22,793 nt of DNA, taken from positions 1 through 22,793 of the IMG/VR virus record IMGVR_UViG_3300044987_000088; one strand, 5' to 3'. The DNA is from a virus. Of the stretch, positions 1-7,563 are shown piece after piece. Each line of letters begins with the position of its first letter. Positions within the stretch are counted from its first letter, which is position 1. A program made the translations under genes and the position numbers. The notes beneath the pieces are model-generated. The model searched no databases, was not told the origin of the DNA, and saw only the letters and a list, made by a program, of their open reading frames with translations.

Positions 1-1
1 A

Positions 2-502
2 ATTAGCGAGTCTGTCCTTTTAGATGGGCAAACAGCAGTCAATACTGGCAACAGTTACTTGCGTATTTCTCGTATGTATGTAACCACCGCTGGTTCTGGT
101 GCAACTGCCGTAGGAACTATCTACGCTGGCACTGGCACTGTTACTTCGGGCGTACCAGCAACTGTATACGGCATGATTGCTATTGGTGCAAACCAAACGC
201 AAATGGCATTTTGGACTGTACCCGCAGGTTATACCTTGTATTTAATGGGAAATTTCTTTACATCTGCAAACTCAACCGCAAACGCATCAACCAACTTTCA
301 ATTGATTCAACGCCCATTGGGTGGTGTGTTTAGAATACAAAGTTCAGCGCGTACCCCCGGCAACGGAGACCTCGTGCTTGATCTGCACACACCGCTTGCT
401 TTTGCTGAAAAGACAGACATTGAAATTAGGGCAATTGCTTCAGCAGGAACTTCCAATGTGTCTGCTGAGTTTGAAGGCATCTACATTAAGAACCCTGACT
501 AA
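2..502 (+). CDS. Virion structural-type protein (5' truncated by window edge)
   Basis: The reading frame is open from the first complete codon at base 2, so the gene starts upstream of the window and only its last 166 residues are seen. A TTG at 59 could act as a start, but the codons before it continue the same protein style, so I treat the gene as partial. The protein is rich in Thr, Ala, Gly and Ser with short hydrophobic beta-strand-like stretches, and has few charges and no cysteines. A central part reads TVPAGYTLYLMGNFF and a later part reads PLGGVFRIQSS. This composition is typical of phage capsid decoration, head fibre or other virion proteins. The position just upstream of small head/tail genes agrees. 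No catalytic motif is visible and the exact role is unknown. The stop lies 2 bases before the next start. Confidence 0.6.
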   Translation: MSESVLLDGQTAVNTGNSYLRISRMYVTTAGSGATAVGTIYAGTGTVTSGVPATVYGMIAIGANQTQMAFWTVPAGYTLYLMGNFFTSANSTANASTNFQLIQRPLGGVFRIQSSARTPGNGDLVLDLHTPLAFAEKTDIEIRAIASAGTSNVSAEFEGIYIKNPD

Positions 503-504
503 TC

Positions 505-810
505 ATGCCAAGCAAATCACCTGCTCAACATAGGTTGATGGAGGCGGTTGCGCACAATCCTGCGTTCGCCAAAAAGGTGGGCATCCCTCAAAAAGTCGGC
601 AAAGAGTTTGCTCGTGCTGACAAAAAAATGGCGGATGGTGGTAGCGTAAATGCGGCTGGTAATTACACCAAGCCCGAGCTCAGAAAGCGTATTGTTTCAG
701 CAGTCAAGTCTGAGGCCACGCAAGGCACGGGCGCAGGACAATGGAGCGCAAGAAAAGCGCAGCTTGTGGCCAAGCGGTACAAGGCCGCAGGTGGCGGGTA
801 TCGTGATTAA
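505..810 (+). CDS. Small basic phage protein (GGGYRD C-terminus)
   Basis: 101 residues starting at ATG 505, two bases after the preceding stop. The N-terminus (MPSKSPAQHRLMEAVAHNPA) followed by a KVGKEFARADKK segment is a pattern I know from many phages of aquatic and environmental bacteria, where it sits near head or tail genes. The C-terminal half contains NYTKPELRKRIVSAVK and QWSARKAQLVAKRYK, and ends GGGYRD. The protein is strongly basic (many Lys and Arg), without membrane segment or cysteines. A nucleic-acid-binding or virion-packaged role would suit the charge, but nothing in the sequence proves it. Its last codons overlap the next gene by 8 bases, so the two are probably translationally coupled. 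Confidence 0.75.
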   Translation: MPSKSPAQHRLMEAVAHNPAFAKKVGIPQKVGKEFARADKKMADGGSVNAAGNYTKPELRKRIVSAVKSEATQGTGAGQWSARKAQLVAKRYKAAGGGYRD

Positions 811-1042
811 AGCGCCACAGAAATCCCTGAGCGATTGGGGCAAACAAGATTGGACGACCAAAAGTGGGAAAAAATCTTCTGAAACTGGTGAGCGATACCT
901 TCCAAAAGCTGCGATTAAAAGTCTTAGCCCTGCTGAATACGCTGCGACGACCAAAGCCAAGCGAGCAGGAAAAGCCGCCGGAAAACAGTTTGTAGCGCAG
1001 CCAAAAAAGATTGCGCAGAAAACAGCCAAATACAGGTTCTGA
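803..1042 (+). CDS. Small basic conserved phage protein (GTG start)
   Basis: 79 residues if translation begins at GTG 803, which overlaps the end of the preceding gene by 8 bases and has an AGGTGG at 789-794. The open frame extends upstream to an ATG at 650, but those residues are an out-of-frame copy of the upstream gene and look unlike protein, so the GTG is preferred. The sequence SLSDWGKQDWTTKSGK, then TGERYLPKAAIKSLSP, then AEYAATTKAKRAGKAAGKQF belongs to a short family I have seen in phages and large DNA viruses of eukaryotes. From memory it may be the DUF5872 type, which is unverified. It is highly basic with two Trp in a WGKQDW motif. No function is known to me. Confidence 0.7.
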   Translation: MIKAPQKSLSDWGKQDWTTKSGKKSSETGERYLPKAAIKSLSPAEYAATTKAKRAGKAAGKQFVAQPKKIAQKTAKYRF

Positions 1043-1044
1043 CC

Positions 1045-1455
1045 ATGCCCAAAAACAACTCATCCGTAGCCAAATCTTTGAAGAAGGCTGGCTTCTACGA
1101 GCCGTCCAAAAGCAAGCCTGAGCGAGTCAAGATCATCAACGAGGTGACGACCAAACCTCAGCGCCTGAACATGGTTGAGAAGCTGTTTTCGGAAAAAAAA
1201 TTGAAGGCTGGCGGCCCGTCTCTTGCAGTTGGCCGTGGCGAGAAATTGCCGGTCAGCAAGGGCGCTGGACTGACCGCCAAGGGTAGAGCCAAATACAATG
1301 CGGCAACGGGCAGCAACCTGAAGGCACCACAGCCCCAAGGAGGCGCACGCAAGGACTCGTTCTGCGCAAGAATGGGAGCAGTTCCGGGTCCAATGAAAGA
1401 CGAAAAAGGCAAGCCAACACGCAAGGCGGCAGCCTTAAACAGATGGAAGTGCTGA
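1045..1455 (+). CDS. Conserved basic phage protein with C-terminal Lys-Cys module
   Basis: 136 residues, ATG two bases after the upstream stop. The N-terminal 55 residues (PKNNSSVAKSLKKAGFYEP and following) look variable. The C-terminal about 70 residues form a recognisable module: LPVSKGAGLTAKGRAKYNAA, then SFCARMGAVPGPMKDEKGKP, ending in ALNRWKC. This module is widespread in tailed phages and, from memory, corresponds to a DUF6321-type family (number unverified). Two cysteines (in SFCARM and the terminal WKC) are conserved features of the module. The protein is strongly basic. A run of eight A at 1193-1200 encodes Glu-Lys-Lys and needs no frameshift. With the two genes before it, it forms a block of three small basic proteins between the head and adaptor genes. 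Confidence 0.75.
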   Translation: MPKNNSSVAKSLKKAGFYEPSKSKPERVKIINEVTTKPQRLNMVEKLFSEKKLKAGGPSLAVGRGEKLPVSKGAGLTAKGRAKYNAATGSNLKAPQPQGGARKDSFCARMGAVPGPMKDEKGKPTRKAAALNRWKC

Positions 1456-1456
1456 T

Positions 1457-2530
1457 ATGGCTTATTCTGGTTCTGTAGGCACGACCGTCATAACGGTCCA
1501 GACGCTGATTGACCACGGTGCGCGTCGCTGTGGGAAGTTGGCCGAGGAACTGACCTCAGAGCAGGTCCTGAGCGCCCGCGAGTCGCTTTTCTTCCTCCTG
1601 TCCAACCTGATCAACATCGGCATCCAGTATTGGGCCATCAGCAAGAAGGTCTATGGCCTTCAGGCGGACAGTTACATCTACAAGCTACCCCTAGGTGGCA
1701 ACGACGTCCTTCAGGCGCTGTACCGCAAAATGAACCGCCCTACACCCAACACGGTGGGTGGGTACGCCTCGAGCGCCGGTGGCATCGTTGAAAACGCATT
1801 TGACAACAACATTGAAACATCCTGCACCCAAACATCTGCCAACGGAAACATTTCAGTCGACTACGGCACAGACAACTCAGTCTACATCGGCTCAATCGGC
1901 ATATTGCCAGACGTTTCTGGCTCTTTCAACGTGGTATATGAGTATTCCAATGACGGAATTACTTGGAGCACGCTCGTAGCCCCGGGCGCAGAGACGTGGG
2001 TTGACAATGAGTGGATCTGGACAGATGTCAAGGTTGGCCAGACGGCGCAGTTTTATCGAATTCGCGAGACCGGCGGCAACACCCTGAGCCTGCGCGAGCT
2101 TTTTTTCGGCAACAATTCGACCGAAATCACGATGTCTCGCCTGAACCGCGACGACTACACCAACCTGCCCAACAAGAACTTCACGGCCAACCAGCCGTTC
2201 CAGTATTGGTTCAACCGGACCATCCCGCAGGCTGAGATCTATCTTTGGCCGGTGCCTTCGGATCCGTTCATTCAGATGACGGTGTGGTACTCGCGCCAGA
2301 TCATGGACGTAGGCGACCTGTACGGTGAGCTGGAGGTCCCGCAGCGCTGGTACGAGGCCGTCATCATGATGCTGGCTCACCGGATGAGCCTAGAGCTGCC
2401 CGGCGTAGACATGGCTCGCGTGCAGTACCTCGAGGGTCAGGCCGAAAAGTACCTTGGCATCGCCGAGGAAGAAGAACGCGACAAGTCGCCAATTTACTTC
2501 GCCCCAAATATTTCGTGCTACACAAGGTGA
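1457..2530 (+). CDS. Tail adaptor-like protein with inserted discoidin-like domain
   Basis: 357 residues, ATG 1457 separated by one base from the preceding stop. Residues 1-95 are helical with a pattern common in phage head-tail adaptor (tail tubular A / gp4-like) proteins: an N-terminal helix pair, then IGIQYWAISKKVYGLQ and beta strands. Residues 220-357 continue this fold, with NRTIPQAEIYLWPVP, then strands and a long C-terminal helix (QRWYEAVIMMLAHRMSLELP) typical of the family. Between them, about residues 96-219 resemble a galactose-binding/F5-8 type C (discoidin) beta sandwich, with a VENAFDNNIETSCTQ start and YEYSNDGITWSTL in the middle. That part would face outward and might bind carbohydrate. 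Role inferred: ring between portal and nozzle. A second adaptor-like gene lies at 9826. Confidence 0.7.
   Translation: MAYSGSVGTTVITVQTLIDHGARRCGKLAEELTSEQVLSARESLFFLLSNLINIGIQYWAISKKVYGLQADSYIYKLPLGGNDVLQALYRKMNRPTPNTVGGYASSAGGIVENAFDNNIETSCTQTSANGNISVDYGTDNSVYIGSIGILPDVSGSFNVVYEYSNDGITWSTLVAPGAETWVDNEWIWTDVKVGQTAQFYRIRETGGNTLSLRELFFGNNSTEITMSRLNRDDYTNLPNKNFTANQPFQYWFNRTIPQAEIYLWPVPSDPFIQMTVWYSRQIMDVGDLYGELEVPQRWYEAVIMMLAHRMSLELPGVDMARVQYLEGQAEKYLGIAEEEERDKSPIYFAPNISCYTR
1742..2113 (+). other. Discoidin-like domain insertion within adaptor gene
   Basis: This segment encodes residues 96-219 of the adaptor-like protein. It contains the features expected of an F5/8 type C domain: AFDNN with a following Cys/Thr strand, a YGT strand, and a YSNDG-x-TW hairpin. 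Codon use is locally more A-rich (for example 1790-1860) than in the flanking adaptor halves, which suggests the domain was acquired separately. Boundaries are estimated from where the helical adaptor pattern stops and resumes. Confidence 0.5.
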
Positions 2531-2533
2531 CCT

Positions 2534-2881
2534 ATGGCCATCTTTCTGGACACCCTCGGATACTCTGACATCGCAATTGCGATATGCGATCGCTGCAAGA
2601 TGAAGCGCCCGCATGCCGTGATGCGCAATGACCCCAACTTCCCGGGTCTCAGGGTATGCAATGAGGGCTGTGCAGACCAGCTTGACCCCTACCGTTTGCC
2701 AGCACGCAAAACCGAAAGGATAACGATTCGGTTTCCGCGTCCTGACGTAAGTGTGGCCGTTGACCCCAACAATTTGACCGCGTCAGGCGCATATGACGGG
2801 TATGTGCTCTCGCCCCAGCAAAACATCGAGACCCCTGAGAACAACGGGAACCTTGATGGGATAGAAGTCCAACCGAGCTGA
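2534..2881 (+). CDS. Zinc-ribbon-like small phage protein
   Basis: 115 residues. The start at ATG 2534 is preceded by AAGG at 2524-2527, inside the end of the upstream gene. Cys18 and Cys21 (CDRC), then Cys42 and Cys46 (CNEGC), make a CxxC...CxxxC pattern spaced like a treble-clef or zinc-ribbon site. The loop between contains DPNFPGLRV. A conserved segment PYRLPARKTERITIRFPRP follows. I know similar short proteins from phages of proteobacteria next to adaptor and tail genes, without a known function. The C-terminal 35 residues are acidic and low in structure. Zinc binding is inferred from the cysteine spacing only. Confidence 0.7.
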   Translation: MAIFLDTLGYSDIAIAICDRCKMKRPHAVMRNDPNFPGLRVCNEGCADQLDPYRLPARKTERITIRFPRPDVSVAVDPNNLTASGAYDGYVLSPQQNIETPENNGNLDGIEVQPS

Positions 2882-2882
2882 C

Positions 2883-3743
2883 ATGGCAAACGTAACCATC
2901 ACCCAACTGCCGCCAGCGGGCCCGATTACGGGGTCTGAGGCGGTTGCAATTGTCCAAGCTGGGCAGACAGTCAAAACCACCACCGGCGCGATCTCCGCCT
3001 CGCCGTCGCAGCCCTACACCTACCTGACCGTCACCCAAACGCCCCAGTTGGCCAACAGCCGGTACTTCGGGGCAACCAACGGTCTGACGCTGACCGACGG
3101 CGGTGCGCAGGGGGTATTCAATATAACGACCACAGGCGCTCTTTTGTCGTTGGTGAACTCCAGCACCGGGTTTCAGGTAAAAACGTCTTCTACGACCCTT
3201 GCAAGCCGTTCTATTGCTGTTTCCGGGGCTGGCCTGTCCATCGCCGACGGAAGCGGGGTTGCTGGTGACCCCACCGTCTCTTTGAGCGGGCAGGTGCTGA
3301 ATTTTGCCAACGCCAGTTTTGATGGCCTTGTAGTGCTTTCAACCGGCGGAGGTATCACCTCTGCGGTCATTGCGGGAACTGCAAACCAAATTTCCGTGGC
3401 AAATGGGAACGGGATAAGCGGCAACCCGACGATTTCTTTGGCTGACAACGCCGTTATGCCGGGGACCTCCGCTATGACGGTGGTTACAGGCACCATTGCC
3501 CAGCAACCCTCTGGATCTCAAGGACAGTTCAGATTCAATAGCGACACCCAGACGTTTGATGGCTATGCCGCTGGGATGTGGCGGCAATTTACAGCCAGCG
3601 GCGGCGTCCTGACATTCAGCGGCGGAACCACAGGGCTAACCCCATCTACTGCTACCGCTGGCGTCGTAACGCTTGGGGGCATTTTAAATACCGCCAATGG
3701 CGGCACTGGCACAATCTACGGAGTTTCCGGCGGGACTTTCTAA
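2883..3743 (+). CDS. Tail fibre-like virion protein
   Basis: 286 residues, ATG 2883 one base after the upstream stop. The N-terminus (MANVTITQLPPAGPITGSEA) is a common start of phage tail fibres and probably the virion-attachment part. The middle repeats a beta-strand motif: LSIADGSGVAGDPTVSLSG (about residues 118-136) and again NGNGISGNPTISLADN (about 173-188), which is typical of fibre shafts. A GQFRFNSDTQTFDGYAAGMW segment near residue 215 is a widespread fibre module. The C-terminus ends VSGGTF, a tail shared with the fibre-like protein ending at 12676. No membrane segment, catalytic motif or auto-chaperone is visible. The likely role is receptor contact or a fibre base. The next fibre gene starts 9 bases downstream. 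Confidence 0.75.
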   Translation: MANVTITQLPPAGPITGSEAVAIVQAGQTVKTTTGAISASPSQPYTYLTVTQTPQLANSRYFGATNGLTLTDGGAQGVFNITTTGALLSLVNSSTGFQVKTSSTTLASRSIAVSGAGLSIADGSGVAGDPTVSLSGQVLNFANASFDGLVVLSTGGGITSAVIAGTANQISVANGNGISGNPTISLADNAVMPGTSAMTVVTGTIAQQPSGSQGQFRFNSDTQTFDGYAAGMWRQFTASGGVLTFSGGTTGLTPSTATAGVVTLGGILNTANGGTGTIYGVSGGTF

Positions 3744-3752
3744 GGAAAAATT

Positions 3753-6700
3753 ATGGCTGCAACGAACTACACCCCGATCCAACTCTATCACTCAACGACT
3801 GCATCTGCCGTACCACTGGCGGCAAATCTTGTGCAAGGTGAATTGGCAATCAACATCACTGACGGCAAGCTGTATTACGAAGACAACGGCGGCGTTGTTC
3901 AGGTAATTGCCACCAAGGGTGCTGGCACGATCGGCGGCTCAACCACGCAGATCCAGTACAACAACGCAGGCGCGTTGGCCGGAAATGCCGCGATGACGTT
4001 CAACAGCGGGACCAGCACCACTACGCTAACCACGTTGAACCTCACCAATGCCCTTGGAGCGATCTATGGCGGCACGGCGCAGTCCGCCTATACCCAAGGT
4101 GACGTTCTGTACGCCTCGGCCACCAACACGCTTGCCAAGCTCGGCATTGGCGTGGTCAACTACATCCTGACATCCACCGGCTCGGTCCCTCAGTGGGTTG
4201 CCCCCACCAGCATTACCGTCAACACGGCGACCAACCTTGCCGGAGGCCTTGCGGGGTCGGTCCCCTACCAGTCCGCTTTGGACACGACCACCTTCTTGGC
4301 CATTGGAGCCGCGAACAGGGTCATGACGTCCACCGGGTCCGCCCCGCAGTGGGTGACGTCCCTGACGGGCCTTACGGGCGTTTCCAGCTCGTCTATCACG
4401 AACACCAGCCTGACCTCTGGCCGGGTGGTGATCAGCTCGACTGCTGGCCTTGAGGCTGACTCGGCAAACCTGACCTTCAACGGCACGACCCTGTCGACCA
4501 CCGGCCTGTCAAATACCGGCTTCAGCACCTTGGTCAAAACCCTGACCTTGGGCGACTCCAGCTTCAACGGCGCGGCGGTGTTTGCCCCCGCTACGCCTGC
4601 CAAGCTGTATTTGGGTACTGGTACCGTGACTGACGTCACTTCGGCCGCCAGCGCAACCAACACCACGGGTGCTATCGCCTCCTTGGCCATCACGCCAATC
4701 GCCGCGACCAACACAAGCGTCACCTATACCAACGCCTCAACCCTGTACATCGCAGGCGCTCCGAGTGCCGGTACGAACATCACGATCACCAACCCATACT
4801 CGCTGTACATCGCCGCTGGCGCTTCGTACTTCGGCGGGTTGGTTACTGCAACTGGTTTCTCTGGCCCGCTGAACGGCACTGTGGGGGCTACAACGCCTAC
4901 GACGGGGGCTTTTACGACGGTGAGTGCGACGGGTTTAGTATCTGGATCAAACGGTTGGTTTACTGGCCGCGATGCGCCATCGAGCGGCACGGGAGTTGAG
5001 GTATTTTCTGCTGGCGGCAATGGGCAATTGCTGGGATACAACCGGACGGGTGCGGCATATGTACCGCTGGTCTACGATGCGTCAAATCACACGTTCAACA
5101 TATCTGGCACTACTGTTGCCGCTGTATCCTCCACCGGCTTAGCAATCACCGGCACCCTAAGCGCAACTGGTGGCGTAACCCTCTCAGGCGGCACCGCCAA
5201 CGGCGTGGCTTACCTCAACGGCTCCAAGGTGCTGACAACGGGGTCTGCGCTGACGTTTGATGGGACGAATTTTAAAACTACAGGCTATGCAAAAGCTGGA
5301 GGTTTTACTGTTGCGGCTGGCACATTGACTGCCTTTGATGCGGCTTCAGGCGGCTTGTACGGCTATTACAGCAGCGGTGGTGTGCTTGCTAGTTATTCAG
5401 ACAACAGCGGCACGTTGTCACCTCTTAACTTTGACGGTTCATATTTGGCATGGCGACCCGCTGGCACCGAACAAATGCGCCTCACCAGCACAGGGCTGGG
5501 TATTGGGACGAGTTCGCCTGCTTATAAGTTGGATGTTGCTGGTTTTGTCAACACTTCTGCCGGATATACCGTAGGGGGCTTTACGGTTGGTGGGTACTTA
5601 GCTCTTGCAAGTAACTCAACTAATTTGTGGATAGGGGATATTCTCAATAATTTTGGTTCCGGTGTTGCGTTTTATTCTGGCGGTGCCGAACGCATGCGCC
5701 TAGACAGTTCCGGCAACCTAGGTATTGGGACGAGTTCGCCAGCGGCAAAGCTGGATGTATTCAAAGCTAGTTACGTAGACCAGTATTGGCGCACAGGCGT
5801 TGTCAATACCTACCTTGCATCGGATGACAGCCAAGCCAAAGCAATATTCGGAACAATTACAACGCACCCTTTAACTTTCTACACAAACGGTGCAGAGAAG
5901 ATGCGCCTAGACGCCTCCGGCAACCTAGGTATTGGTACTTCAAGCCCACTAACCAAACTTCATTTGCAAGATAACGCTGCTGTCTTCATTCAGATGACTG
6001 ATGTGGGCGATGGCGCAAGTCGAATCGGGCAAAACGGAACGGCACTTACGTTTGGCGTGGATAGCGGCAACGGAACAACCGAACGCATGCGCCTAGACGC
6101 CTCCGGCAACCTAGGCTTAGGGGTTACTCCTAGTGCTTGGACCGGTGGGTTTAAAGCGCTTCAAATGCCCGGCGGCTCTGTTGCAAGCTACGCATCTGGA
6201 ACTAATCTTCAGATAGAAATTGGTAGTGCTTATTACCAATCCAGCTTGGGCGCATACGCATATTTCAACACAGGTACTGCACCAACACTCTATCGTCAAC
6301 TTAACGGGCAGCACAATTGGAATATCGCACCCTCCGGCACAGCAGGCAACGCCATCACCTTCACCCAAGCAATGACGCTGACGGCTGATGGCGTACTGCT
6401 TATTGGGCAGACTGCAACCAAAACAGATGAATATTTGCGCGTGTCCAACTCAGGGCAGGCCAGTATGTTGCTGGATAACACAGGCAAAAACAACGGTGCG
6501 TTTTTGGGCGTGTTTAATGACGCGGCATTGTTTGGCGTAAACCGCAACCCGTCAAGTGGAATTTTTTACGACACCAGCAAATACGCAACGGACATTGTTG
6601 CAGTAGGCAGTAGCACCGACTCTTACATTGTTTTTGAAACGTCTTCGGCGGCTAACACCATACCCACCGAACGTATGCGCCTAGACGCTTCCGGCAATTT

Positions 6701-6920
6701 GTTGGTGGGGCTTACTTCCGCTACTGGAGTTGCAAAGCTACAAGTATCTGGCGCAATCAGAACGACTGGTTTTACTGTTGCAACACTACCTGCTGGCACT
6801 GTCGGCATGAGAACTTATGTGACAGACGCCTTGGCTCCATCTTTTAGCGCCACCGTTGTCGGCGGCGGTGCTGTCACTATCCCTGTTTTTTACAACGGCA
6901 CGAATTGGATCGTTGCTTAA
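3753..6920 (+). CDS. Long modular tail fibre protein
   Basis: 1055 residues with an AAGGA ribosome site just before ATG 3753. The N-terminal 60 residues (LVQGELAINITDGKLYYED) match the attachment module seen in many phage fibres. Residues about 110-220 hold two copies of a 52-residue unit ending GS-x-PQW. A linker near residues 370-395 contains GTVGATTPTTGAFTT, a module reused across phage fibres. From residue 570 onward, five copies of a unit of the form ERMRLDASGNLGIGTSSP alternate with variable segments. The C-terminus (ALAPSFSATVVGGGAVTIPV, then FYNGTNWIVA) is a common fibre end. I see no C-terminal S74 intramolecular chaperone, although the MRLD repeats often precede one. The role is receptor binding; which segment binds is not visible. 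Confidence 0.85.
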   Translation: MAATNYTPIQLYHSTTASAVPLAANLVQGELAINITDGKLYYEDNGGVVQVIATKGAGTIGGSTTQIQYNNAGALAGNAAMTFNSGTSTTTLTTLNLTNALGAIYGGTAQSAYTQGDVLYASATNTLAKLGIGVVNYILTSTGSVPQWVAPTSITVNTATNLAGGLAGSVPYQSALDTTTFLAIGAANRVMTSTGSAPQWVTSLTGLTGVSSSSITNTSLTSGRVVISSTAGLEADSANLTFNGTTLSTTGLSNTGFSTLVKTLTLGDSSFNGAAVFAPATPAKLYLGTGTVTDVTSAASATNTTGAIASLAITPIAATNTSVTYTNASTLYIAGAPSAGTNITITNPYSLYIAAGASYFGGLVTATGFSGPLNGTVGATTPTTGAFTTVSATGLVSGSNGWFTGRDAPSSGTGVEVFSAGGNGQLLGYNRTGAAYVPLVYDASNHTFNISGTTVAAVSSTGLAITGTLSATGGVTLSGGTANGVAYLNGSKVLTTGSALTFDGTNFKTTGYAKAGGFTVAAGTLTAFDAASGGLYGYYSSGGVLASYSDNSGTLSPLNFDGSYLAWRPAGTEQMRLTSTGLGIGTSSPAYKLDVAGFVNTSAGYTVGGFTVGGYLALASNSTNLWIGDILNNFGSGVAFYSGGAERMRLDSSGNLGIGTSSPAAKLDVFKASYVDQYWRTGVVNTYLASDDSQAKAIFGTITTHPLTFYTNGAEKMRLDASGNLGIGTSSPLTKLHLQDNAAVFIQMTDVGDGASRIGQNGTALTFGVDSGNGTTERMRLDASGNLGLGVTPSAWTGGFKALQMPGGSVASYASGTNLQIEIGSAYYQSSLGAYAYFNTGTAPTLYRQLNGQHNWNIAPSGTAGNAITFTQAMTLTADGVLLIGQTATKTDEYLRVSNSGQASMLLDNTGKNNGAFLGVFNDAALFGVNRNPSSGIFYDTSKYATDIVAVGSSTDSYIVFETSSAANTIPTERMRLDASGNLLVGLTSATGVAKLQVSGAIRTTGFTVATLPAGTVGMRTYVTDALAPSFSATVVGGGAVTIPVFYNGTNWIVA
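5469..6716 (+). repeat. Five ERMRLDASGN-type repeats in the tail fibre
   Basis: Units start at 5469, 5688, 5895, 6081 and 6669. The first is degenerate (EQMRLTSTGLGIGTSSP), the second is ERMRLDSSGNLGIGTSSP, the third is nearly the same, and the fourth and fifth change after SGNL. Copies three and four share a block of well over 20 identical bases covering the MRLDASGNL codons. Spacings are 219, 207, 186 and 588 bases, all multiples of three. Each copy is followed by a different 40-190-residue segment, so the repeats could act as joints or recombination sites. Confidence 0.85.
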
Positions 6921-6935
6921 CCCAAAGGAACCACC

Positions 6936-7256
6936 ATGACAAATATCACTTGGACCGTCACCGCTATGAACTGCTACCCCACCGTGGGCAGCGAAACCGA
7001 TGTCGTTTTTACCGTGCATTGGACATGCTCTGGTACTGACGGCACCTACACCAGCAGCGTCTACTCAACCTGCTCTGTGCCCACCCCTGCCGATGGCTCC
7101 TTTACGCCCTACGATCAATTGACGCAAGATCAAGTTTTAGGCTGGGTGTGGGCCAACGGCGTAGACAAAGATGCTACAGAGGCCGCTGTGCAGCAACAGA
7201 TCGACAACCAGATCAATCCACCGGTGGTGACCCCGCCACTGCCTTGGGTCGTATGA
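6936..7256 (+). CDS. Small conserved tail-associated protein
   Basis: 106 residues, ATG 6936 with AAAGGA at 6923-6928. The first half is a beta-rich domain (ITWTVTAMNCYPTVGSETDV, then FTVHWTCSGTDGTY) with Cys13, Cys31, Cys46 placed on strands. The second half contains the helix DQLTQDQVLGWVWANGVDKD and ends with a proline-rich NPPVVTPPLPW. I recognise the overall pattern from many phages, usually directly after fibre genes. From memory it may be the DUF7936 type (unverified). It could be a fibre tip, an accessory or a chaperone-like protein, but no function is established. Its stop overlaps the next start (ATGA at 7253-7256). Confidence 0.7.
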   Translation: MTNITWTVTAMNCYPTVGSETDVVFTVHWTCSGTDGTYTSSVYSTCSVPTPADGSFTPYDQLTQDQVLGWVWANGVDKDATEAAVQQQIDNQINPPVVTPPLPWVV

Positions 7257-7513
7257 AGACCGCTCCCCTCCCCGTTCTGTGGTTCTTGAAACTTGCCGGT
7301 GCCTTGGCTGTGACAACGCCTTGGAAAACGGTGTACTGCCGTCCCGGCCAAGAACTGAACTACGCCCTTGCCGCCCACGAGGCGGTGCATGTGGCGCAGA
7401 TCGAGCGGGATGGGGCCATCAAATGGACGGCAAAGATTTTCTGGTACCTGCTGCGTTACGGCTACGTCAACAGCCCGTATGAGGTAGAAGCGCGGGCAAA
7501 AGCCGGGTATTGA
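7253..7513 (+). CDS. Small HExxH putative metallopeptidase-like protein
   Basis: 86 residues starting at ATG 7253, which overlaps the preceding stop in an ATGA. The frame is open further upstream, but those residues are shadow sequence of the previous gene. An N-terminal hydrophobic stretch (residues 8-20, VLWFLKLAGALAV) could be a membrane anchor. The core holds HEAVH at residues 42-46, a canonical HExxH zinc site. About 30 residues further on, YEVEAR (Glu77, Glu79) offers a third-ligand glutamate, as in gluzincins. This is far shorter than most peptidases, but short HExxH proteins are known in phages. It lies directly before the lysis genes, so a role in cell-wall or virion-protein processing is possible. 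Activity is inferred only from the motif. Confidence 0.65.
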   Translation: MKTAPLPVLWFLKLAGALAVTTPWKTVYCRPGQELNYALAAHEAVHVAQIERDGAIKWTAKIFWYLLRYGYVNSPYEVEARAKAGY

Positions 7514-7544
7514 TGCGGAATGCAGCATAATTGATGAGGGCAAA

Positions 7545-7563
7545 CCGCTGGCCCAAACAGCGG
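7545..7563 (+). terminator. Short perfect hairpin ahead of the lysis cassette
   Basis: CCGCTG at 7545-7550 and CAGCGG at 7558-7563 form a perfect six-pair GC-rich stem with a seven-base loop, inside the longest non-coding gap of the window (7514-7584). No U-tract follows, so it is not a classical intrinsic terminator. It could be an attenuator, an mRNA-stability element or chance. Confidence 0.3.

Noticed and set aside
1193-1200. Run of eight A as a possible programmed frameshift site
   Set aside because: The normal frame already encodes the complete conserved C-terminal module, so no shift is needed.
1892-2380. 162-residue open frame on the - strand
   Set aside because: Opposite the adaptor gene, Arg/Val-rich shadow composition, no motif.
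2522-2533. Twelve bases (acaaggtgacct) also present at 11167-11178 just before another start codon, considered as an endonuclease target
   Set aside because: By simple counting a window this size is expected to contain roughly fifteen chance 12-base matches, and both contain a normal AAGG ribosome site, which makes the match less surprising.
7148-7252. Longer start for the HExxH protein
   Set aside because: The added residues are an Arg/Gln-rich shadow of the preceding gene, whereas ATG 7253 forms an ATGA overlap.
7526-7531. CATAAT as a promoter -10 box before the lysis region
   Set aside because: No matching -35 box at the right distance.
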